The translations under genes and the position numbers were made by a program. This document shows positions 45,619 through 58,972 of a stretch of DNA of 64,000 nt, in pieces. A model generated the notes under the pieces. The model made no database searches, was not told the DNA's origin, and saw nothing but the letters and a program-made list of their open reading frames with translations. This DNA comes from Codonopsis lanceolata. Taxonomy: Eukaryota; Streptophyta; Magnoliopsida; Asterales; Campanulaceae. The DNA is taken from assembly GCA_013146195.2 (NCBI GenBank), contig CM028380.1, positions 77,752,556 to 77,816,555 on the forward strand. The letters run 5' to 3'. Numbering within the stretch: the first letter of the stretch is position 1; every line of letters starts with the position of its first letter.

Positions 45619-46185
45619 TGGTTTATTCCAATTCCTCGTGTCAAAACTGTATTTTCTAATCAGTACACAATCATAATGCAAATTAGGAATTTATTATTAT
45701 TATTATTTTATTTTGCAGGAAAGGTTTCTATCTTTGACTCAACGTATCACCTAGTTTATTTCCATTTAGGGAACTGAAAATTTGTGAGTTGGCCATTAAA
45801 AACTGCTTCTGGTTTCCTCATAGTATTATATTGCATTATTGTTGTGATGGCTGGCTGGCTGGCAAAAAGTTGTTAAAACATGCAGCTAATATGTCATGAA
45901 AGTAAGACTTTAAGGCCCGACCTAATTGTTCTGATAGCTACATCCAACACGATTTTGTTGCTCTCTTAAAAGTTAAAATAGAATGTGTTTTACCATGAAC
46001 AGATGAACTACAGCGACTTCCATCCCATCCCCCTCATCTCTCTCCCCACCACTTAATTACATTAATGGGCCCTCTTCCTGATTTTGCAACCCAAAACACC
46101 ATTGACAAAATTTCCCATAAAAGGCTGTGTTGAGGGTGTTTATTGGAGTGTATTTTTTTTCAAAATGTTGAAAAAGTGTAGTTAG
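45617..46185. other. AT-rich spacer
   Basis: Contains a CTGG repeat (45849-45862) and a pyrimidine-rich patch at 46020-46060. No gene is seen. Confidence 0.4.
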
Positions 46186-47235
46186 AACATAAAATTGAGT
46201 CCGGCCCACACGATTTTTAAGGGTCTAGGTCTCAATTTTAGAAGGCTCAGAAAAGGTGGGTCTTTTTGGCCCGATCCGTTAGACCCATGGGCCGGCGTAG
46301 GCCCGAGCTTAAAAAACCCGAAAAGCCCAACCCGATCATAAAGTTAAATACTTAAACTTAATTTAAAAATTAAAAACTAAAACATAAATCTAAAAAGAAA
46401 AAACCTATCAGACATTCATTTAGACTACTTTTTTTTTTCTTTTGGTTGGATGAATTTATGACACAGTATGATCTATTTCTAAATCATTGTTCTCTTTTCA
46501 GTTGAAACTCATATTCTAAATTGATGGAAGTGACACTTACAAAGAGGAACTGGAGTTGATCTTCCAAGTTTCAATCTAGTTTTATATGGTTGTGGTTAGT
46601 AATTTTATCAAAACTGATATATTTAATTGAGTATCTCTATCTGATATTAGCTAATAAAAAGTCTCAATAGTATAAACTTGATAAGAAATAAAATTTAAAT
46701 GTTAGATTGTGTTGGGCGAATCAAAAAATGAACATTTGCTAGTTAGTATGGTTTTGCAAACTAGAACCCGAAAAACTTTGTCTATCATCAGAAAATACAT
46801 ATTATAAAATTGGGGACATTATGATAAACTTCAATTTGGTTATAACTTTTTTGAAAAAAAATACCCTTGAAGTAGCACATGTATTTTTTCCTTTGGTCTG
46901 TAACATTATAGTTTTTCTAGTTTTTGTTTTGTTTAATTATTGAAGTTATTACCTTTGTCTATATTTGCTTTGTAATTATGTAAGTTAGACTAATAAGTAT
47001 GTGTGTTTTTAACTTTTAATGTGCTATATAACTTTTTATTAGCTAATTTGTGAGTTTTTTTTTAATAAAAATAGTTATTTTTTGGCCCACAGGCCTAGAA
47101 GCCCGAAGTGCGCATAAGTTGGGCTTGAGTTCTATGAGACCCGCTTCTATTTCGGGTCAGTCCAACCCGACCCGACGTTAAGTGAGACTCGGTGGGCTTG
47201 GACCGGGCCGACCCGTTTGACAACTCTAATCGTAG
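46186..47235. repeat. Probable decayed hAT-like element (CCCGACCCG-rich ends)
   Basis: Both ends carry GGGCC/CCCGACCCG words (GGCCCGATCCGTTAGACCCA left; GGGCCGACCCGTTTGACAAC right) around an AT-rich interior. The pattern resembles known hAT MITE ends, but no clean inverted repeat or 8-bp duplication was found. Confidence 0.35.
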
Positions 47236-48074
47236 CAACCTATATTTCCTCCAAAACCTCTAATGCCCATATTTTGGATTTGGGACCCACTTGGGCAAAG
47301 GGCGCTCCCCGCTCCAATGGCCCATTGTATTGACATGACAACCAAAGACTATCGTCAAGTTTATATATAACAATTTAACTTTACGAGTCGTTTGGTAGTT
47401 ATGATTAAGATTAATAAATCAAATATAAAAGTGTTTGGTACTAAGTAAATGGTCTAGACTAATAATCCATTTATCGGGATAACACTTTTATCCTCACGCT
47501 AATTATACAAAGGAAGATGGTAATTCTAAAACTACCCTTAGTATTATACCTAGAATTAATAGTAAGGACGCTAATAATACCGAAATTATTAATATTTCTT
47601 ATCTCTAATTGACTACCAAAGAAGCCATTCAGGTACAAATAACATTTATTACCTCATAAGTGGGGGAGTTCTCTTTCATTACTTCCACTCTCCAATCTCC
47701 ATCTATACACACGGGGCAACACGCCCTCTTTTTTTTTTTTCTTTTATTCTTTTTTTTTTTTTTTTTTGAAATAGTGATAAACATGTCGTAAGGGAATTGA
47801 CCACTGGACAATTAATGCACAACAATGACTTTCGGCACCCCCTATATAATGAATATTCTTGCATCATCAACCTGAAATTTTAGACAATAGTTTTGCATCA
47901 TCAACCTGAGATTTTAGGCAACCATTATTCTTTTTTAAATTAGCTAGAATTGTTGATAGTTAGTTGTGACTCGTGACAGTCAAATAAAGAGAAAGATAAC
48001 GATAAAATTAAATTGAATAATTAATAAGAAAATGAAACGAGAAACGTGAAAAAATAAATATAAATATAAATATT

Positions 48075-48076
<2 letters not shown>
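47236..48076. other. Spacer
   Basis: Poly(T)/poly(A)-containing AT-rich sequence with a short doublet (GCATCATCAACCTGA at 47860 and 47894). No gene. Confidence 0.45.
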
Positions 48077-48133
<57 letters not shown>

Positions 48134-48142
48134 ATTTATATA
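48077..48142. repeat. (AT)n microsatellite
   Basis: Interrupted once by TTT near 48119. Confidence 0.95.
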
Positions 48143-48159
48143 AAGTTGGTGAGGAATAT

Positions 48160-48830
48160 TATGGTTGTGCCACCTCACCATATTTTGATAAATCTTCATT
48201 GTAAAGCATCCATGTGAAGGTTTTAAAAACTTTTAATTTTCTAGCCATTAACAAATGATAATACATAATAATAATAATCATAATCAATATGATAAGAGGT
48301 ATTAATATTAGTGTATATAACTTCTTTTATTGTCAATAGTAAAAGGGTTATATTTAAAAAACATTTACAACTAACACTACTTCTAACCAATGTGGGATAA
48401 AAGTCTTCAAGGTGAGACATTACTCCTAATGACTCACTTCTAACACCATACTTTAAGCTTTCATATTTTATTCATCTAAAACTTGATTTGGACAAATAAA
48501 TATATCATTTCGATGCTCTTACCAAGTAGAACATATTTGCACAATTACTTTTGTCAACAAACAAATGACACGTAAAGAAATTCGTGTCTCAAGTAGCACA
48601 ATTTCTTTCACTAAAAACACTATTTTAAAAAACAAATTTTATACTTTAAGTCATGATATCTTATTCATCCAAAACTTGATTTGGATAAATAAATATATCA
48701 TTTCAATGCTCTCACCGAGTAGAACACATTTGCACAATTACCTTCGCCAATAAAAAAATGGCATGTAAAGAAATTCGTGCCTCAAGTTGCACAATTTCTT
48801 TCACTAAAAATACTTATTTTTCGACAATAG
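48160..48830 (+). repeat. LTR-like relic with internal tandem copy
   Basis: 48160-48540 matches 20950-21280 in order. The part from AAAACTTGATTTGGA to CACAATTTCTTTCACTAAAA occurs twice (about 48478-48617 and 48670-48810). Inverted copies are at about 49790-49995 and 52440-52655. Words are shared with the second copia LTR (CAAATAAATATAT(C/G)ATTTCGATG), suggesting an old related family. Confidence 0.75.
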
Positions 48831-48949
48831 AAAATATGTATCTCACATTGGTTAGAAATTGATGTTGGTTTTAAAAATACTATTATTAAGTACCAATAAA
48901 AGAGATGTATCATACATTGGTTGGAAAGTGATGTTGGTTTTCAAAGTCA

Positions 48950-48980
48950 CTAGTTATAGATCTCGTGCTCCGCACAGGTT
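48950..48980 (-). mobile_element. Possible Helitron 3' terminus
   Basis: On the minus strand GTGC-gga-GCAC forms a small hairpin 11 bases before CTAG, with T following. The 5' partner end was not found, so this may be a truncated element or chance. Confidence 0.35.
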
Positions 48981-49078
48981 CTTATGATAATAATACTAAT
49001 ATAATTTTTAAATGTGACATACATTTCTTCTTTTAGTAATAGTAATAATATCATTTTCTAACAAATGAGGAATATATA

Positions 49079-49079
<1 letters not shown>

Positions 49080-49124
<45 letters not shown>
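49080..49124. repeat. (TG)n(TA)n microsatellite
   Basis: A short TG run passes directly into a TA run. Confidence 0.93.
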
Positions 49125-49127
<3 letters not shown>

Positions 49128-49215
49128 GTGGAAATCTTCTAACCAACGTGAGATACATAATAATAATAGTAAAAGTAATTTATTTTTACACTTTTGAAAA
49201 ATACATCAATTATAC

Positions 49216-49322
<107 letters not shown>

Positions 49323-50106
49323 GAAGTCTTTTATCTTAAATCTTTTGAAAGCAACATCATTTTCTAACGAATGCGTGATACATCTATTCTATTAATAATA
49401 ATAGTAGAAGTCTTTTATCTTAAAACTTTTGAAACCAACATTAATATTTTCTATCTAATATGGGACACATCTCTTCTATTGTTAGTAAAATAATTTTATC
49501 TACTAACTTTTAAACTAAAATAATTATTTGTAACCAATGAGGAATAAATCATTTTTATTGGTAAGATTTTACTTAAGGATTTTTAAAGCTAACGTCAACT
49601 TCTAACACAAATGTGATATTCTTTTGTTAGTTTAGTAAAAGTCATTTATCAAAATACTTTTTAAACCAGTATCAATTTTTAACCAATGTTTGTTACATCA
49701 CTTTTATTGGTAATTATAGTATAGATCCATCTTACATTTGTTATAAATTAATGTTGATTTTAGAAATTATTAAAGTACTCACTTAATACTTGTTGAAAAA
49801 TTAGAGTTTTTAGTGAAAAAAAATTATGCAACTTGAGACACTAATTTCTTTACGTGTCATTTGTTATTGGCAAAAGTAATTATACAAATGCGTTCTACTC
49901 GGTGAAAGCATCAAAATGATATATTTATTTGTACAAATCGAGTTTTGGATGAATAAGATATCAAAGTTTAAAGTATGATGTTAGAAGTGGGTCATTAGAA
50001 TAAAGTACTCACTCAATGCCAATATAATATTATTATATCATATTGGTTAAGAAATGATGTTTGTATTAAAAGTCTTTCTATATAAGATTTCCATTATTAT
50101 TAACAA
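49323..50106. repeat. Segmental duplication, copy 1 (left part)
   Basis: Matches 51975-52770 in order, with frequent substitutions. Continues after the nested Helitron at 50764-50930. Contains an inverted copy of the LTR-like relic. Confidence 0.85.
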
Positions 50107-50763
50107 CTAGTACTCTTGCTCGTGCCGATGGCACGTGCCAGTTTATGAATTTATCAATAAATGAAACAGATAATGTGAAAATGAATTAATACTTACTTAT
50201 AATTTGTCTAAGTTAATTATGATAACAGTTAAAAAGAAAAAAAACAAAAATTTCAAATTACAAAACTTACGATTTTTTTAAAATTTATTTGTATACGAAA
50301 TTGTGGGCCGGGAAAAAAATTAAATTGATTAAGTTAATTACGATAACAATAAAAAATGAAAAAAAATAAAATAGAAATATTCAAAACTTAGACATAAATA
50401 AAATTGGGATTCATTTTCAAAAAATAAATTGATTAAGTTAATTACGATAACAGTTAAAAAGTAAAAAAAAATATTTCAAATTACAAAACTTACGATTTTT
50501 TTTTTTTGCATAAAAGTGATTAATTAATTAAAATATCGAAAAATAGAAGGGATATGGGTTTGGTGGAGGAAGAATTAGCGACCACCAATCGTGAATAGTG
50601 GGGGGAGTTGAAGAGAGAGGGGGTAGTTGCTCAACCGCCATTCACACAAGTGAACTTGGGGAGTGATAATGACCATAAGATCTCAGTAAATGAATCAATC
50701 TCAGCTCCTAAATAGCTTTAGTCAATTGCGAACATGCGACTATGAGCTGTATTGTATTATAGA
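50107..50763 (-). mobile_element. Non-autonomous Helitron with a paralogous empty site
   Basis: The minus strand starts TCTATAATACAATACAGCTC after A and ends GAGCAAGAGTACTAG before T, with 3' hairpin GTGCC-atc-GGCAC. Removing it joins ..TATTATTAACAA to TAGAAGAGATTAATAG... The duplicated copy near 52755 reads TATTATTCGTAATAGAAGAG without any insertion. The 5' end resembles the end at 8233. The interior includes ACGATAACAGTTAAAAAG repeats and a GC-richer part at 50570-50660, but no recognised coding. Confidence 0.93.
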
Positions 50764-51974
50764 TAGAAGAGATTAATAGTAAATGATTAATATAACAATA
50801 TCATATTAACTATTATTTTTAACTAATTGCTAGAAAATGAAAAATTTCAAGTTAAGTGATATGGAGGTTTAAGGATTTAACAATATCAAAAGTTGGGTGA
50901 TGTGATACATCTCTTCTGTTGATAATAAAATAAAATTTATTTTATCCCAAAGACTTTTATAATCAATATCTATTTCTAAATAATGTGAGATACATCTCTT
51001 TGTAACCAATGTGAGAAACATTATCTATAAACATTTTAAACCAATATCATTTTTCTAATCAATGTGAAATACATCTTTTCTATTGGTAATAAGTTTTTTA
51101 TAAAAATACTTTTAATATATACATACTCTTTAATAGTAGAAGATTTTTATCTTTAAAAAATTTTAAAACAAACATTTCTTTCTATATAATGAGATACATT
51201 TTTTCTCTTCTCTTCTCTTCTATTGATGATAAAAGTATAAGTTTTTTTTTATCTAAAGACTTTTAAAATAAGCATAATTTTTTAACCAATGTAGGATGTA
51301 TCTCTTTTATTGGTAATAATAGTAATTTAAAACCAACTTCAACTTATAGCAAATGTATGATATATCTCTTCTATTGCTAATAATAGAACAAACCTTTTAT
51401 TTAATCTAAAATAATTTAAAATCAACATCATTTTCTAATCTAACCAATATGAGATATATACATCTTCTATTGGTAATAATGATAGAAGTCTTGTATCAAA
51501 AGACTTTGAAAACCAACATCTCTTTCTAACCAATGTATAATATATCTCTTCTATATGTAATTAATAATAGTATTTTTAAAACCAACATCAATTTCTAATA
51601 AATGTGGGATACATCTTTTCTATTGTTAATAATAGTAAAATATTTTGTAACCAATGTGATATACATATATTATAAGAGTGAAAGCTTTTAGTCTAAAGAC
51701 TTTAAAATCCAACTTTTTTATTAAATAATGTGATATAAGTCTCTTTTATTGGTAATAAGAGTAGAAGTCTTTTATATAAAACTTTCAAAACTAACATTTT
51801 TTTCTAAACAATGTAAGATACATCTCTTTTGTGGTGATAAGTAGAAGTTTTTATCAAAAGAATTTTAAAACCAACATCAATTTATAATCAATATGAAATA
51901 CATCTCTACTAATATTACCATTAGAAGAGATGTTTTTATATTGGTTATAAATTGATGTTAGTTTTAAAAGTCAT
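50764..51974. repeat. Degenerate ACCAATGTGAGATACATCTCTT repeats
   Basis: Dense array of diverged units (typically 70-110 bp) combining AACCAATGTGAGATACATCT, CTTCTATTGGTAATAATAG, AAGTCTTTTATC and AAAACCAACATCA. The first ~165 bp continue duplication copy 1. No coding. Confidence 0.8.
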
Positions 51975-52930
51975 TAGAAATCTTTTATCTTAAAACTTTT
52001 GAAACCAACATCATTTTCTAACGAATGTGTGATACATTTATTCTATTAATAATAATAGTAGAAATTTTTATCTTAAAACTTTTGAAACCAATATTATTTT
52101 CTATCTAATGTGAGATACATCTCTTCTATTGTTAGTAAAAGAATTTTATCTAAAAACTTTTAAACTAAAATAATTCTTTGTAACCAATGAGGAATAAATC
52201 ATTTTTATTGGTAAGATTTTGCTTAAGGACTTTTAAAGCCAACATCAACTTCTAACAATTGTGAACATATACCTTCTTTTGTTAGTTTAGTAAAAGTCAT
52301 TTATCTAAATACTTTTTAAACTAACATCAATTTTCAACTAATGTTTGTTAAATCACTTTTATTGGTAATTATAGTAAAGATGCATCTTACATTGGTTATA
52401 AATTAATGTTGATTTTATAAATCGTTAAAATACTCACCTAATACTTGTTGAAAAATTAGTGTTTTTAGTGAAATAAATTGCTCAACTTAAGGCACGAATT
52501 TCTTTACGTATCATTTGTTTGTTGATAAATGTAATTGACTAATTGTACAAATGTGTTCTACTCAGTGAGAGCATCAAAATGATATATTCATTTGTCCAAA
52601 TCAAGTTTTGGATAAATAAGATATCAAGACTTAAAGTAAGGTGTTAGAAGTGAGTCATTAGAGTAAAGTACTCATCCAATGTCAATCTAATAATATTATC
52701 CCACATTGGTTAAGAACTGATGTTGATAGTAAAAGTCTTTCTGTATAAGATTTCCACTATTATTCGTAATAGAAGAGATTAATAGTAAATGATTAATATC
52801 ACAATATCATATTAACTATTATTTTTAGCTAATGGCTAGAAAATGAAAATTCTCAAGTTAAATGATATGGAGGCTTGTAGATTCAACAATATAGAAAGTT
52901 GGATTAATAGAAGTCTTTTTTATTAATGAT
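51975..52930. repeat. Segmental duplication, copy 2, without the Helitron
   Basis: Counterpart of 49323-50106 plus 50764-50930. It preserves the unoccupied Helitron target near 52770. Confidence 0.85.
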
Positions 52931-53516
52931 AAAAGTAGAAATCTTTTTATTTAAAGCCTTTTAAAATCAACATCATTTTTTAACCAATGTAAGATTTATC
53001 TCTTTTATTGGTAATAATAGTAATTTAAAACTAACATCAATTTATAACAAATGTGTGATATATATCTTCTATTACTAATAATAGTAAGTCTTTCATATAA
53101 TTTAAAATAATTAAAAATCAACATCATTTTTTAACCAATGTGATATATACATCTTCTATTGATAATAATGGTAGAAGTCTGTTATCAAAAAACTTTGAAA
53201 ACCAACATCACTTTCTAACCAATGTATGATACTTCTTTTCAATTAGTAATTAATAATAGTATTTTTAATACAAACATCAATTTATAACCAATGTGTGATA
53301 CATATCTTCTATTGGTAATAATAGTAGAATATTTTGTAACCATGTGAGATACATCTCTTGTAAAAGTGAAAGTCTTTAGTCTAAAGACTTTAAAATCTAA
53401 CATTTTCTTTTTAAACAATGTATTATACATCTCTTTTATTGGTAATAATATAAAATAATTTAAACCTAACATCATTTTCTAACCAATGTGAGATATACAT
53501 ATTCTATTAGTGATAA
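52931..53516. repeat. Further degenerate units of the same repeat family
   Basis: Same ACCAATGTG..ACATCTCTT / GGTAATAATAG words in changing order; ends at the Helitron at 53517. Confidence 0.75.
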
Positions 53517-55216
53517 CTAGTTTTTTAACTCGTGCGTTAAACGCACGTCAACTAAATCGTACATAGACAAAATAAGGAGGATCGGTTTATTAACAAGTAC
53601 ACATAAGTATATCACTAATAATTATAGATTAAAAAAAAGTTCCTTATACACAACATTTGTTGTCTTATTAGTTGATTTTTTATCTTCATCGCATATCAAT
53701 ATCTTCAAACTAAAATAATTTGTTACTCTAGAAACTACGACATATAACTGTCTATGGCTAAATACTGATTTTTTTTTCAAAAAGAGACATACATGCAATT
53801 ATTGACTTTGGCACTTGTTAATTGTCATTGTATATGATACCAGTAATGTAAATTGTCTTCTTTGAAACTTGAAAGATAGTCCTACATCGGATAGAGTTAA
53901 TAACAATCTTTAGATAAAAACATTTGCTCCATCATTGCTTCCTTTAAAAAAAATTGTTTCAACAATGTGATCCCCAAGATTTATGATGATTAGTCTTGTT
54001 CCATTGTACAACCCTGCACCATGGTCAATATTTCTCAATAGCATTACTGGAACACTAATTTTAAGTGTCAATTCATGGCTTGATAACCCTGAACACTTTA
54101 TACTATTCAAAAACTATGTATAATTAATGTCTTCGAACAAACTTTAATTTTTTCCGCCCTGCAAATAGAATCTGAATTCAAATAAATTCTTCCTTTTGAA
54201 TAATTACTTTTATTAAATTATATTGTTATTTTATGAATAAAGAAATTTCTGAGAAGAAAATAAGCTAAAGTAAAAATAACGAAATTATTTTACCCGTTAA
54301 CTATTATTTTTGTTTTATAAATTATTTTGATTTTAATAACTTCCATTATAGATTTTTGTCTTATAGACTTCGTAACTATTATTTTTGTTTTATTTTTAAG
54401 AATTAGTTTTACAGAAAAATTTTGTTCCGTAATTTATTATTATTATTTTGCTAACCTCGGTTTAAATTGTTTTGTTTTATTGACTCTGTAACTATTATTT
54501 TTGTTTCATCAATTATTTTTATTTTACTAACGTATTTTTGTTTTACATAACTATTTTTAAAAATTTCTTTTAAACTTTTGTTCGGTAAATTATTTTTATA
54601 ATTTTACTAACCTCGGTTTAAATTATTTTTGTTTTATTGACTTCTGTAACTATTCTTTTTGTTCCATCAAATATTTTTACTTAACTAATACATTTTTGTT
54701 TTACATAGCTCTTTTTAAGAATTTGTTTTAAATTTTTGTTCCATAAATTATTTATTTTAGTAACCTCGGTTTAAATTGTTTTTGTTTTTATTGACTTTGT
54801 AACTATTATTTTTGTTTCATCAAATATTTTTATTTTACTAACGTATTTTTGTTTTACATATATAAATTTTTAATAATTTTTTTAAACCTTTGTTCCGTAA
54901 ATTGTTTTATATTACTAACATCCGCATGAAATTACTTTTGTTTTGTTGATTCTGTAACTTTTATTTTTATAGCGGCTTGTTCTATAAATTATTTTTATTT
55001 TACTAACCTCTTATAGTTTTGTTTTCTTGACTCCGAAACTATTATTTTTGTTTTAGTTACTATTTTTTATATTTAAAGAAAGAAAAATGGTTAAACATAA
55101 TTAAAAGAGGGAAAATGGTGGTGGTGAGAGAGAAAACATGGAGAAGACGGGAGAGAGAAAGAGAAATACAATCAGAGAAGATAAGAGAGAGAAAGAGTGA
55201 AATGGTAACTCAAAAG

Positions 55217-55284
<68 letters not shown>

Positions 55285-55285
55285 A
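53517..55285 (-). mobile_element. Second decayed Helitron with helicase remnant
   Basis: The minus-strand 3' end is ..GTTAAAAAACTAG (53517-53520) with a perfect CGTGCG-ttaaa-CGCACG hairpin, the same as in the element at 10476. The helicase C-terminal remnant at about 53650-54120 matches the one at 43925-44417 (SSHELTLKIS, MLLRNIDHGAGLYNGTRLII). The 5' part has repeated TTTTGTTTTATTGACT words and an (AT)n tract; TC..A at 55285 is a possible 5' end. Confidence 0.82.
55220..55281. repeat. (AT)n microsatellite
   Basis: Uninterrupted AT units near the presumed 5' end of the Helitron, as in the copy at 45529-45616. Confidence 0.96.
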
Positions 55286-55664
55286 TGAAAGACTAAAATC
55301 ATTATTACCAATAGAAGATCGATGTATATCTCACATTTGTTAGAAAATGATGTTGATTTTAAATTATTTTATATTATTACCATTAAAAGAGATGTATAAC
55401 ACATTGTTTAAAAAGAAAATGTTACATTTTAAAGTCTTTAGACTAAAGACTTTCACTTTTACATGATATTTATCTCACAATATTGGTTACAAAATATTCT
55501 ACTATTATTACCAATAGAAAAGATATATCCCACAATGGTTAGAAATTGATATTGTTTTAAAAATACTATTATTAATTACCAATTTAAGAGATGTATCATA
55601 CATTGATTAGAAAGTGATGTTGGTTTTCAAAGTCTTTTGATAAAATATTTTTACCATTTTTACC

Positions 55665-55730
<66 letters not shown>

Positions 55731-57300
55731 ATTTGTTATAAATTGATGTTAATTTTAAATTACTATTATTACCAATAAAATAGATAAATCTTACATTGGT
55801 TAAAAAATGATGTTTATTTTAAGAGTCTTTAAATAAAAAACTTCTACTTTTATCATCAATAAAAGAGAAGAGAATATATGTATCTCATTATATAAAAAGA
55901 TATATTGGTATTATATTTTATTTAGATAAAAAACTTCTACTATTATCAAATGATGAAATGTATTCCACATTGGTTAGAGAATGATGTAGGTATTAAAAGT
56001 AATTTTATAAAATGCTTAATACTAATAGAAAAAATATGTATTTCACACTGGTTAGGAAAGTGATATTGGTTTAAAATATTTTTAGATAATGTATCTCACA
56101 TTTGTTACAAAGAGATCCATATTATTTAGAAACATATATTGGTTATAAAATTCTTTAGATAAAAGAATTTTATGTTATTATCAATACAAGAGATGTATCA
56201 CATATTGTTTAAAAAAGAGATGTTGGTTTCAAAACTCTTTAATTAAAATACTACTACTATTATTATTTTTATGTTATAACCAATAGAAGAGATGTATCTC
56301 ACATAGTTTAGAAAGAGATGTTGATTTCAAAAGTTTTTATATAAAATACTATTATTATTACTATAGAATAATGTATCCCAAATTTGTTAGAAATTAGTGT
56401 TGATTTAAAAAATATTATTATTACCAATAGAAAATATGTATATTGTATGGTTAGAAAGAGATGTTTGTTTTAAAAGTTTTTAGATATAAGAGTTCTACCA
56501 TTATTACCAATAGAAGATGCATATCTCACATTGGTTAGAAAGTGATGTTGATTTTAATTTTAGATAAAAGACTTTTACTATTATTACTAATAGAAGAAAT
56601 ATCCTACATTAGTTAAAAAAAATGATGTTGGTTTTAAAGTTTTTAGATAAAAGACTTTTAGTTTTATCATCAATATAATAGAAGAGATGTATCCCACATT
56701 ATTTAGAAATAGATGTTGGTTATAAATTTTTTTAAGATAAAAGACTTCTACAATTATTACCAAATCAGAATATGTACGTATCCCACTTTGGTTAGAGAGT
56801 GATGGTGATTTTAAAAGTCTATCATTATTAACAATAGAAGAGAAGCATTTCACATTAGTTAGAAAAATGATATTGATTTTTAAAAAAATTAGATGATGGA
56901 TCTCAAATTGGTTATAAAACATTGTATCTCACATTATTTAGAAATGAGTATCGATTATAAAAGTCATTAGATAAAATCATTTTTATGTTATTACCAATAG
57001 ATAATATGTATCTCACAATGTTTAGAAATGAATGTTGGTTAAAAAGTCTGTTATATATTACTATTATTACTAATTGAAAAATATGTATACTACATGGTTA
57101 GAATGTTGTGTTGGTTTTAAAAGTCTTTAGATAAAAGACTTAAACTTTCATTACCAATATAAATCGAAAATAAGTGTCCCACATTGTTTAAAAATGAATT
57201 ATAATTTTATGAGTTTTTAATACAAAGACTTCTAATATTATTATCAAGTTAGATGTTAATTTTAAAAGTATTTAGGTAAAAAAAAATCGTTTAATATTAG
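55286..57300. repeat. Degenerate repeat family, opposite orientation
   Basis: Here the units read as the reverse complement of those at 50.8-53.5 kb: ATTACCAATAGAAGAGATGT, ATCTCACATTGGTTAGAAA, GATGTTGGTTTTAAAAGTCT. An (AT)n tract lies at 55668-55727. No coding. Confidence 0.8.
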
Positions 57301-58972
57301 TAACAATAGAAAAAAAAATTTATTATAACCATGGAAGAGATTAACAATCTAATTATAATATCTAAAAATTATATTATTATTACAAACAAATATGAATGAA
57401 ACTCGATGATTGTGGTATCTTTCATTTGATAGTAGAATGGAATCACAAACTTGAGAAATTTATTCCCTTTATTTCTTGTCTTTTCTAAACTTGGGAGAGA
57501 GAGAGAGAGAGAGAGAGAGAGTGAGAGGTGTCAAGAAGTCTTGAAGAACATAATCTGTGGCATGGAATAAGATCACTAACCTCTTCATAATGTCATATAA
57601 GTCAAAGTAAATGTTGGACTTTAGTATTTTCTAAGTAATCCCTTCATCAACCAACAAATATCGATCGTATATATGCTAGCTCTTTCTGAGCTGTCATATT
57701 TTTGCCTGTCAAACTCAAACACCAACTTTAGTTGACTTAACTTAAGCTCAGCAACACTAATTTACTTCCATTTAATTAGTAGTAATTATTTTCGTATTAA
57801 TTAGTATAATCATACTCCGATCCCTTTTTATATATACTGTAAGAATTTCTAGCTTGTCTTCTTTTGCCTTTTCTTTGGTCTTATTGACTTATAATTATCC
57901 TTTTCATGCAATGACAGTTTGATCAAGGAAACTATGTCATGTTTAACAATAATGTCATAAAGATGAGATTCGATGTTTATTCTACTGGTTAAAGCGCTCT
58001 CTCTTCATATTATTAGTCTTAGAATTAAATCTCTTTTGGGGGGTCTTTGAGGAATTTGGTTAGATTTAGAAAAGAAAAAAAATAATAATAACGTCATAAA
58101 GTTTAGAAAAGATTAAATAACGCTTGTAACTATAAATTTAGTTGTGATTACGGAGTTCGCCATTGATTAAATATTCAAGTGTTGGCTCTTTAATTTTAAA
58201 GAGTAAGTCTCATATAAGAATGTTTTATGGATTTTTAATTAAGTAAGAGAATTTAAGACTTTTTCACAACTCAGCCTTAGCACGATGAATTAGATAAGAA
58301 AGATCCATCTTATGAAAATTATTAGTAGGATAGCCTTTCAAAAATTAAGCGTAGAACCGTAGTTTTTACCTATTTTAAATATGTGCACTTTTGAATCACC
58401 CCGAAAAAGATTCTACTAGGTAAGCTGTAAAATACAATCACAAAATCACGATAGTCGTTACATTATTGTACAATAAGCTGTTTCAATAAAAAAGGAAATT
58501 ACAGAGAAAAAGAGACCACAAAGAAATACAGTCAATTCCAAAAGGCCTCTAAAACAGTACTGACCATGCAAACTGCAAACACTTGACTGGTATAAAGGCC
58601 TGTTTGTTCATCCACCTCAAAAAAACCAGATTATCCCTCTTGAAAGAAAGATAAAAGGGACTTCAAAAAAAAAAGAAATAATGCAGGTTCAGTTGATCAA
58701 TTCAACCTCCTACAAAAATTGCCTCGTTAGTTAAGCTGTTAAGGTTACTACTTTACAACAGGAGGGTGATTAACATGGTCAACAAGTCAACCATGAAAAA
58801 AAGTTGGTGGCAAAACACCCTCCTGTAAAATGAACCTCGCAAGCAAACAAGACGTAAGGCAGATGATCAGAAATGGTGAACTCAGGCCTAATTATCAGAA
58901 AAAAAGGGTGGGGGTTTGGGAAGGAGAATAAGATCGTAACGAATGCTTAAAGATGAGTACTTCCAATAATCT
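57301..58972. other. Spacer, with 3' UTR of a minus-strand gene fragment at its right end
   Basis: Contains a (GA)n tract at 57495-57521. 58430-58972 is less AT-rich and probably includes 3' untranslated sequence of the exon pair at 58973-59190. A tRNA-like word (GGTTAAAGCGCTCTCTCTTC at 57987) does not fold as a tRNA. Confidence 0.4.

Noticed and set aside
45493..45681. IYIYIY protein
   Set aside because: Translation of an (AT)n microsatellite.
57985..58060. tRNA gene
   Set aside because: A-box-like word only; no cloverleaf or proper B box.
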